A stretch of 64,000 nucleotides of DNA from Neobacillus sp. DY30 (lineage in GTDB: Bacteria; Bacillota; Bacilli; Bacillales; Cytobacillaceae), in the NCBI RefSeq assembly GCF_030123065.1, contig NZ_CP126093.1, positions 4,842,001 to 4,906,000 of the forward strand, in the 5' to 3' direction. The notes under the pieces were generated by a model that worked only from the letters and a program-made list of their open reading frames with translations, did not search any database and had not been told where the DNA came from. Position 1 is the stretch's first letter. Each line of letters begins with the position of its first letter. Made by a program: the position numbers and the translations under genes. Positions 57,950 through 64,000 of the stretch are shown piece after piece.

Positions 57950-59572
57950 TTAATTGGTTAATCTTAATTTCCGCTTTATTCGGTCAACCCTGTCTCCAAA
58001 TAGTCTGTTTACAAGTCCGGATTTTAATCCGAGGTAAAAATAGATAAGAGCTCCTGCTCCTGCACAAACAATGATCATAATAAGCGATTGAACCTTAGAT
58101 TCTGGTGTAAGGAATAACAATAAAAGCTGGTAAACAAGCTCTGTTCCTGCCCACATGAAACCAGCAAAGATAACAATTAACAAGCTCCGTCTCCAAACAA
58201 ATAAGAAAGGATACTTCGCATAATTTTTTATAACCAGTAATTGAATCAGTATAGCTCCGATGTAGCCTAGTGCCGTTGCATATACAGCGCCTTTTGTCTC
58301 GAACATTGTAATAAAAGAAATATTTAGCGACAATTTAATCAGTAGCCCAACTAATAAGCTTAATACTGTCCACCGTTGTTCATTGATTCCCTGCAGAATC
58401 GAACTAGTAACTAAAAATAATGAAAATAGAATACCGACTGGTGCATAGGCTCTTAATACCTCAAAGCCAAGCTCCTTATGTTCATAAAATATTGTGTAGA
58501 CAGGCTCTGCTAATAGTGAGAGTCCGATGGCAGCCGGCAGAGTTAAGAACAGTAAGACTTGAAAGGTTTGATTTAATTGTTGTCTTAACGCTTTTTGATC
58601 ACTTTCTACAAATGCTTTCGTGATACTTGGAACAAGAGCCAACGAGAACCCTGTGGCAAGAGAAACAGGAATGATGACGATTTTATGTGATTCAAAGTTC
58701 AAGATGGAGAATGCAGCCTCCGCCGCCTTATAGCTGTTACCGATTTCCTGCATGGAACGGGTAAAGGTAACTTGATCAATCGCTTGGAATAATGGATTGG
58801 CGATTCCAACAAACACAAACGGAGCAGCGTATATCAGGATTTCTTTATAGATATCTTTCAAAGATACCTGTGCTGTTCCTTTATCTTGTTGTAAGAGCTG
58901 GTCTAAATAGGGTTTCCGTTTATACCAGTACCAAAATAAAACGATCAAACTTCCAATAGCACCCACAAATGCAGCAAAAGTTGCCACACTAACAGCCGTT
59001 ACAATACTTCCATTTAAGAAGTGTATAACGATATAGGCCCCTGCGAGTGTGAAGGTAATCCGGACAATCTGTTCCACCACTTGTGAAACAGCGGATGGTC
59101 CCATTGATTGATGTCCTTGGAAGAATCCTCTAATTAAACTCATGAACGGTATAACAATCAGTGCAAAACTAACTGCACGGATAACAGTGATGATATCGTG
59201 TACTCTTGATCCGACATCATCTTTTTCTGAAATAATCATGTCAGCTATAAGCGGTGCTGAAAAATACAAAATTAAAAATGAAGCTATACCCGTCAATAGC
59301 ATCATAACTAGTCCAGATTTGAACAATCTGCGCCCAACAGCATATTCTTCAAGTGCATTATACTTTGAGATAAATTTTGAAACAGCAAGGGGCACACCAG
59401 CTGTAGCTATACTAATAAAGATTGTATAGGGGATGTAAGAATATTGGTACAACGCTGTTCCTTCTGATTCTACAATCTGATAAAAGGGTATGACATATAA
59501 TAAGCCAAGTACCTTGGATATAATGGTACCCAATGTTAAAATAAATGTTCCTCTTATAAGCTTAGATGACAT
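57950..59572 (-). CDS. ytgP: MurJ/Wzx-type flippase YtgP
   Basis: This 540-residue polytopic membrane protein (about 14 helices) of the MOP exporter superfamily has the N-terminal GTFILTLGTIISKVLGLLYVIPFYQIV and PLAVSKFISKYNA typical of YtgP/YabM/SpoVB relatives. YtgP homologues can replace MurJ as lipid II flippases. Its neighbours are the RNA enzyme ytzG and the flavoprotein ytfP. The start has GGAAGGGATTCTTAATTT upstream. Confidence 0.93.
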   Translation of the reverse strand: MSSKLIRGTFILTLGTIISKVLGLLYVIPFYQIVESEGTALYQYSYIPYTIFISIATAGVPLAVSKFISKYNALEEYAVGRRLFKSGLVMMLLTGIASFLILYFSAPLIADMIISEKDDVGSRVHDIITVIRAVSFALIVIPFMSLIRGFFQGHQSMGPSAVSQVVEQIVRITFTLAGAYIVIHFLNGSIVTAVSVATFAAFVGAIGSLIVLFWYWYKRKPYLDQLLQQDKGTAQVSLKDIYKEILIYAAPFVFVGIANPLFQAIDQVTFTRSMQEIGNSYKAAEAAFSILNFESHKIVIIPVSLATGFSLALVPSITKAFVESDQKALRQQLNQTFQVLLFLTLPAAIGLSLLAEPVYTIFYEHKELGFEVLRAYAPVGILFSLFLVTSSILQGINEQRWTVLSLLVGLLIKLSLNISFITMFETKGAVYATALGYIGAILIQLLVIKNYAKYPFLFVWRRSLLIVIFAGFMWAGTELVYQLLLLFLTPESKVQSLIMIIVCAGAGALIYFYLGLKSGLVNRLFGDRVDRIKRKLRLTN

Positions 59573-59807
59573 AAATTAAGAATCCCTTCCTAGTGAAGAA
59601 AAAGTTTGTGCGCATATGAGCAAACTTTCGGTATACACAATTTTGCACACTATTAGTAGTTTACATCTCTTTTTGCTGGGATGCCACTAACAGCCGTGCT
59701 AAATTTTTAAAAATAATTGCCTATCCGTTTTCTTTTCTATCAGAGTGTTTATAATGGAATAATGCGCAGTCTCATTTTAAACGAATATACATAAAGTTGG
59801 TGGAAGT

Positions 59808-61085
59808 ATGAATTATGATGTAATTGTTATTGGCGGCGGTCCTTCGGGCTTGATGGCTGCAATTGCCGCTGGGGAAAAAGGAGCAAAGGTGCTATTAATT
59901 GATAAAGGTGACAAGCTTGGCAGGAAGCTGGCCATTTCCGGCGGCGGCCGTTGTAATGTCACCAATCGACTCCCTGTTGAAGAAATCATCAAGCATTTGC
60001 CTGGCAACGGGAAATTTTTATACAGCGCTTTTTCAATTTTTAGTAATGAAGATATTATCAAGTTCTTTGAAAAATTAGGCATCGCCCTTAAGGAAGAGGA
60101 TCATGGACGGATGTTCCCTGTTTCTAATAAAGCACAATCCGTGGTCGATGCACTTTTAGCCCAATTAGAGAAGTTTAAGGTGAAGGTATACACCAATAGC
60201 CCAGTGGCAGATGTTGTTTATAGAGAAGGTCATGTTTCTACTGTTATATTAAAAAATGGTACTGAAATGGAAGCAAAATCTGTTGTCATAGCTGTCGGAG
60301 GTAAATCAGTTCCTCATACTGGCTCAACGGGAGACGGTTACGCCTGGGCTGAAAAAGCCGGGCATACCATTACGGAACTGTTTCCTACTGAGGTGCCTGT
60401 CACCTCAAATGAACCCTTTATCAAAGATAAATCACTACAGGGTTTGTCATTACGGGATATTGAGTTAAGTGTACTGAATCCAAAAGGGAAAGCGATTATC
60501 ACTCACAGGATGGATATGATTTTTACCCATTTTGGGCTTAGTGGTCCAGCAGTCCTCCGCTGCAGTCAATTTGTGGTAAAGGCAATGAAAAAATGGAAGT
60601 TAACAGAGGCTGTCATGAGTTTAGATGTTATACCAGATAAAAAAGAAGAAGAGTTTTTTCAAGAAATTGTGAAACTTGTAAAAAGCGAACCGAAAAAAAG
60701 CATTAAAAATACATTAAAGGGGCTAGTCCCTGAACGTTATCTCTTGTTTCTGCTGGAGCGGAATGAAATTGACCCTTCAGAACAAGGGGCAACAATCTCA
60801 AATGAAAAACTTCGTACTTTTGTGAAGAGCTGCAAACAGTTCTTGATTAAAGTAAATGGTACGTTACCGTTGGAAAAAGCCTTCGTAACGGGCGGCGGCG
60901 TTTCCGTGAAAGAAATCGAACCGCAGACAATGGCTTCCAAAGTGATGGGCGGCCTCTACTTTTGCGGTGAGATTCTTGATGTCCATGGCTATACCGGCGG
61001 CTATAATATCACTTCAGCGTTAGTCACCGGAAGACTCGCTGGAACTAATGCTGCCTTATCCGCTAAAAAACAATATCAGGCCTGA
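59808..61085 (+). CDS. ytfP: NAD(P)/FAD-dependent oxidoreductase YtfP (YhiN/HI0933 family)
   Basis: This 425-residue two-dinucleotide-binding flavoprotein has the FAD loop DVIVIGGGPSGLMAAIAAGEKGAKVLLIDKG, then KLAISGGGRCNVTN (the family hallmark SGGGRCN) and a C-terminal FCGEILDVHGYTGGYNI. The E. coli relative YhiN has recently been reported to be an rRNA dihydrouridine synthase; the same role here is possible but not shown by sequence. An AGTTGGTGGAAGT segment precedes the ATG. Confidence 0.9.
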   Translation: MNYDVIVIGGGPSGLMAAIAAGEKGAKVLLIDKGDKLGRKLAISGGGRCNVTNRLPVEEIIKHLPGNGKFLYSAFSIFSNEDIIKFFEKLGIALKEEDHGRMFPVSNKAQSVVDALLAQLEKFKVKVYTNSPVADVVYREGHVSTVILKNGTEMEAKSVVIAVGGKSVPHTGSTGDGYAWAEKAGHTITELFPTEVPVTSNEPFIKDKSLQGLSLRDIELSVLNPKGKAIITHRMDMIFTHFGLSGPAVLRCSQFVVKAMKKWKLTEAVMSLDVIPDKKEEEFFQEIVKLVKSEPKKSIKNTLKGLVPERYLLFLLERNEIDPSEQGATISNEKLRTFVKSCKQFLIKVNGTLPLEKAFVTGGGVSVKEIEPQTMASKVMGGLYFCGEILDVHGYTGGYNITSALVTGRLAGTNAALSAKKQYQA

Positions 61086-61091
61086 TTATTT

Positions 61092-61277
61092 TCAGGCCTT
61101 ATAAATGATCATCGCTGAAAAACAATAGATTTGTTCGTCCTCTTCATCTTCCGTTATTGCAGCTACATTATACTTAATATCCATTAACTGTTTTTCATCA
61201 ATCCCTTTTAAAAAGCGGTTCATTTCCTTTTCTAAATCCTTTTCATGCTCACGGTCAAATAACTTTACCTGGATCAT
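61092..61277 (-). CDS. cse60: Cse60-like small sporulation protein
   Basis: This 61-residue acidic soluble protein starts MIQVKLFDREHEKDLEKEMNRFL and ends EDEEDEQIYCFSAMIIYKA, matching my recollection of the Cse60 (DUF2758) family, whose gene is sigma-E controlled in B. subtilis. The start at 61277 has ATAGGGAGAATC upstream; the frame extends 44 codons earlier through an A/T-rich region. No clear sigma-E promoter could be placed. Function unknown. Confidence 0.75.
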   Translation of the reverse strand: MIQVKLFDREHEKDLEKEMNRFLKGIDEKQLMDIKYNVAAITEDEEDEQIYCFSAMIIYKA

Positions 61278-61342
61278 ATGATTCTCCCTATCTTTTTTAC
61301 TTTCATTATTTCCATCTTTTCTGAAAATTAAAAATAATAGGC

Positions 61343-61373
61343 ATAAAAAAAACGATTCCGCATTGGAATCGTT
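61343..61373 (-). terminator. Terminator of the rhodanese gene
   Basis: AACGATTCC/GGAATCGTT followed on the minus strand by TTTTTTTATG; overlaps the stop of the rhodanese gene. Confidence 0.85.
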
Positions 61374-61677
61374 ATTTTGTTTCACCCGTCCACTCGAGCA
61401 TGCCGCCAATCATATTACGAACATTATAACCTTGTTCTTGAAGATAATAGCATACATTTTCACTTCTTCTGCTTGAGCGGCAAATAAAGATGTACTCTTT
61501 ATCTTTATCAAAATAATCTAGGTTTGCAGGAATCTCACCCATCCGGATATGCTTCGCACCAGGTATCATTCCTTGCTCAACCTCATCATGTTCCCTAACA
61601 TCAACAAGCTCAAGTTTTTCCCCCTGCTCGAGCTTTTTCTTTAATTCTTCTGGTGTAATAATTTGAATTTCTTCCAT
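61372..61677 (-). CDS. ytwF: Rhodanese-like protein YtwF
   Basis: This single rhodanese domain of 101 residues (TPEELKKKLEQGEKLELVDVREHDEVEQGMIPGAKHI, then the active-site loop FICRSSRRSENVCYYLQEQGYNV) has the catalytic cysteine in CRSSRRS. The six-residue loop is typical for sulfur transfer. It lies downstream of leuS with 50 bases between, which contain a GC-rich hairpin (61700-61719) without a T-run. Confidence 0.93.
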   Translation of the reverse strand: MEEIQIITPEELKKKLEQGEKLELVDVREHDEVEQGMIPGAKHIRMGEIPANLDYFDKDKEYIFICRSSRRSENVCYYLQEQGYNVRNMIGGMLEWTGETK

Positions 61678-61727
61678 TTTCCCACCCCTTATTACAGTTC
61701 CCCCCTGTTTAACAGGGGGACATCCAA

Positions 61728-64000
61728 TTAATTTGCTACGATATTAACAAGTTTACCAGGAACGGTGATAACTTTGCGAATGGTTTTCCCTTCGATTTGT
61801 TCCTTCACTCGATCATCGTCCATGGCAATACCTTCTAGTGCTTCCTTGCTAGCATCTGTAGGAACTTTTAGCTTTGTCTTTACTTTTCCGTTAACTTGGA
61901 TAACAATCTCCACTTCTTCATCCACTAATTTAGCTTCATCATATGCTGGCCAAGTTTCATAAGTAATGGTATAACTATGACCGAGCTTTTCCCAAAGTTC
62001 TTCCGCAACATGCGGTGCAACTGGGGCAAGCATTTTTACGAAGCCTTCGATATACTGCTTTGGAAGAACAGTTGATTTATAGGCTTCGTTAATAAATACC
62101 ATCATTTGTGAAATTGCGGTATTAAATCTCAAGCCCTCATAATCTTCGGTTACCTTTTTCACTGTTTGGTGGTATACCTTTTCTAAATTACCTGCTTCTT
62201 CATTTTCTTGAATTTTTGGATTTAATTCTCCATTATCCTCAACCATCAAACGCCAAATACGATCAAGGAAACGACGAGAACCGTCAAGTCCATTTGTTGA
62301 CCAAGCGATGGAAGCATCAAGCGGCCCCATAAACATTTCATATAAACGAAGTGTATCGGCGCCATGACTATCAACGATATCATCAGGATTTACAACATTT
62401 CCTTTTGATTTACTCATCTTTTCGTTGTTTTCGCCTAAAATCATACCTTGGTTGAAAAGCTTTTGGAATGGTTCTTTTGTTGATACAACACCAATATCAT
62501 AAAGAACTTTGTGCCAGAAACGAGCATACAATAAGTGAAGAACAGCATGCTCAGCACCGCCAATGTAAACATCTACAGGAAGCCAGTGTTCTAATTTTTC
62601 CTTTGAAGCAAGTGCTTGATCATTTTTTGGATCAATATATCGTAAATAATACCAGCAGCTGCCTGCCCATTGCGGCATTGTATTTGTTTCACGACGACCC
62701 TTCTTACCTGTTTCAGGATCTACGACGTTTACCCAGTCCTCAATCACAGCAAGAGGTGATTCTCCCGTTCCGGAAGGTTTGATATTCTTTGTTTTCGGTA
62801 AGGTTAATGGCAGCTGATCCTCAGGTACTGCTGTCATCGTACCATCTTCCCAATGGATGATTGGAATTGGCTCACCCCAATAACGCTGACGGCTAAACAG
62901 CCAATCGCGTAAACGGAACGTAACCTTCTTCGTTCCGATCCCCTTTTCTTCCAACCAAGAAATCATCTTCGTAATTGCTTCTTCTTTATTTAAGCCATTT
63001 AAGAAATCAGAATTAATATGTTCACCGTCGCCTGTAAAAGCTTCGGTTTCAATATCTCCGCCTGCTACAACAGGTATAATTGGAAGGTCAAATTGTTTTG
63101 CAAACTCATAGTCGCGTTCATCATGAGCCGGAACAGCCATAATCGCCCCAGTTCCATAGCTCACTAATACATAGTCTGCAATCCAGATTGGCATTTTCTC
63201 GCCGTTAACTGGGTTAATCGCATATGCTCCAGTAAAGACACCAGTTTTTTCTTTCGCTAAGTCAGTTCGCTCAAGATCACTCTTCGTTTTGACTTTGTCT
63301 AAATAAGCATCTACCGCAGCACGCTGCTCGGCTGTTGTAATTTTATCGACAAAAGAATGCTCTGGAGCAAGGACAGCATAAGTTGCACCAAATAGAGTAT
63401 CTGGACGAGTCGTAAACACGGTGAATGTTTCATCATGACCATCAATAGCAAAGGTTACTTCGGCACCTTCGGAACGACCGATCCAGTTGCGCTGCATTTC
63501 TTTAAGGCTTTCTGGCCAGTCAAGCTCTTCTAAGTCCTCAAGCAAACGGTCACCATAAGCTGTAATTTTCAACATCCACTGCTTCATTGGACGTCGTTCA
63601 ACAGGATGACCTCCGCGTTCACTTTTACCATCAATTACTTCTTCGTTTGCCAACACCGTCCCAAGTGCAGGGCACCAGTTAACAGCAACTTCATCAATAT
63701 ACGCAAGACCTTTTTCCCACAGTTTTAAGAAAATCCATTGTGTCCATTTATAGTATTCTGGATCGGTTGTATTAACTTCTCGATCCCAGTCATATGAAAA
63801 ACCTAATGATTTAATTTGTCTGCGGAAAGTATTAATATTCTTCTCCGTGAACTCTGCGGGATCATTTCCGGTATCTAACGCGTATTGCTCAGCAGGTAAA
63901 CCAAATGCATCCCAGCCCATTGGATGTAACACGTTGTACCCTTGCATTCTCTTTAAGCGTGAAAGGATATCTGTAGCGGTGTAACCTTCAGGGTGTCCAA
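61728..64000 (-). CDS. leuS: Leucyl-tRNA synthetase (5' end beyond the window)
   Basis: LeuS charges tRNA-Leu and edits mischarged tRNA. The frame is open to the window edge: codons beyond the internal Met at 63947 read GHPEGYTATDILSRLKR, which follows the HIGH-type motif. Visible parts are the MGWDAFGLPAEQYA Rossmann segment, the CP1 editing domain (TTRPDTLFGATYAVLAPEH), NEKMSKSKGNVVNPDD (KMSKS) and the C-terminal anticodon and IQVNGKVKTKLKVP domains. About 757 of some 800 residues are visible. A leucine T-box would lie outside. Confidence 0.98.
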   Translation of the reverse strand, partial: GHPEGYTATDILSRLKRMQGYNVLHPMGWDAFGLPAEQYALDTGNDPAEFTEKNINTFRRQIKSLGFSYDWDREVNTTDPEYYKWTQWIFLKLWEKGLAYIDEVAVNWCPALGTVLANEEVIDGKSERGGHPVERRPMKQWMLKITAYGDRLLEDLEELDWPESLKEMQRNWIGRSEGAEVTFAIDGHDETFTVFTTRPDTLFGATYAVLAPEHSFVDKITTAEQRAAVDAYLDKVKTKSDLERTDLAKEKTGVFTGAYAINPVNGEKMPIWIADYVLVSYGTGAIMAVPAHDERDYEFAKQFDLPIIPVVAGGDIETEAFTGDGEHINSDFLNGLNKEEAITKMISWLEEKGIGTKKVTFRLRDWLFSRQRYWGEPIPIIHWEDGTMTAVPEDQLPLTLPKTKNIKPSGTGESPLAVIEDWVNVVDPETGKKGRRETNTMPQWAGSCWYYLRYIDPKNDQALASKEKLEHWLPVDVYIGGAEHAVLHLLYARFWHKVLYDIGVVSTKEPFQKLFNQGMILGENNEKMSKSKGNVVNPDDIVDSHGADTLRLYEMFMGPLDASIAWSTNGLDGSRRFLDRIWRLMVEDNGELNPKIQENEEAGNLEKVYHQTVKKVTEDYEGLRFNTAISQMMVFINEAYKSTVLPKQYIEGFVKMLAPVAPHVAEELWEKLGHSYTITYETWPAYDEAKLVDEEVEIVIQVNGKVKTKLKVPTDASKEALEGIAMDDDRVKEQIEGKTIRKVITVPGKLVNIVAN

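Overview
The window is a low-GC chromosome segment from an endospore-forming Bacillaceae species. Evidence for this includes an alpha/beta SASP with a sigma-G-type promoter, GerW (YtfJ), RefZ, a Cse60-like protein, the bacillithiol-associated YtxJ, strong AGGAGG-type ribosome sites, frequent TTG/GTG starts and Rho-independent terminators after most operons. Most of the gene order is the conserved 'yt' block known from Bacillus subtilis, from the ackA-ytxK-tpx area through rpsD-tyrS, acu/acs, ccpA, ytxGHJ, murC, sftA, trmB, amyX, ytgP and leuS. Two families of GC-rich intergenic repeats, absent from that block in B. subtilis as I recall it, suggest a Neobacillus/Mesobacillus/Cytobacillus-like host. 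That genus placement is an inference.

Layout. 1-3 kb: the 3' part of a probable 6S RNA, ald, two small proteins, a UspA protein and a coiled-coil protein. 3-11.4 kb: moaB-ecsC, ackA, ytxK, tpx, the ytfI-ytfJ sporulation pair, yteJ-sppA and the divergent NAD kinase nadK2. 11.4-19 kb: acyl-CoA synthetase ytcI and sspA, each next to a copy of a GC-rich inverted-repeat element, then iscS-thiI (sulfur transfer), ezrA and refZ (cell division). 19-24 kb: msrC, a methionine gamma-lyase-like gene, rpsD with its structured leader, and tyrS with a complete T-box (UAC specifier). 24-33.5 kb: a class A PBP, acuABC and the divergent acsA (acetate activation and its acetylation control), ccpA, and the chorismate mutase-DAHP synthase. 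33.7-47.6 kb: ytxGHJ with recognisable sigma-H and sigma-B promoters, an M29 aminopeptidase, murC, sftA, ytpQ-ytpP, a lipoprotein, an ITPase-like protein, ytoP, ytzB, ytnP, trmB, ytzH and ytmP. 47.7-53 kb: amyX-ytlR, thpR, dat and ytzE. 53-57.2 kb is the least conserved part: the ytnA permease, an orphan SMC-like ATPase, an E. coli-type speD and a dps gene with a perfect PerR box. 57.2-64 kb: ytgP-ytzG, ytfP, cse60, a rhodanese and leuS, which runs off the right edge.

Functional threads. Carbon overflow and acetate metabolism are all present: ackA with a cre box centred near -56, ccpA, acsA/acuABC and ytcI. Sulfur and methionine chemistry appears in iscS-thiI, msrC, the methionine gamma-lyase and speD. 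Peroxide and redox defence appears in tpx, ytxJ, ytpP and PerR-controlled dps.

I found no CRISPR array, prophage, transposase, tRNA or rRNA. I also see no coherent new multi-gene system. The strongest unexplained signals are non-coding: two families of mosaic hairpin repeats (one with a collapsed mini-copy), two unrelated 51-bp tandem-repeat loci, a long shared palindromic motif upstream of both aroA and ytnA, and a 14-bp perfect hairpin between ytzH and trmB.
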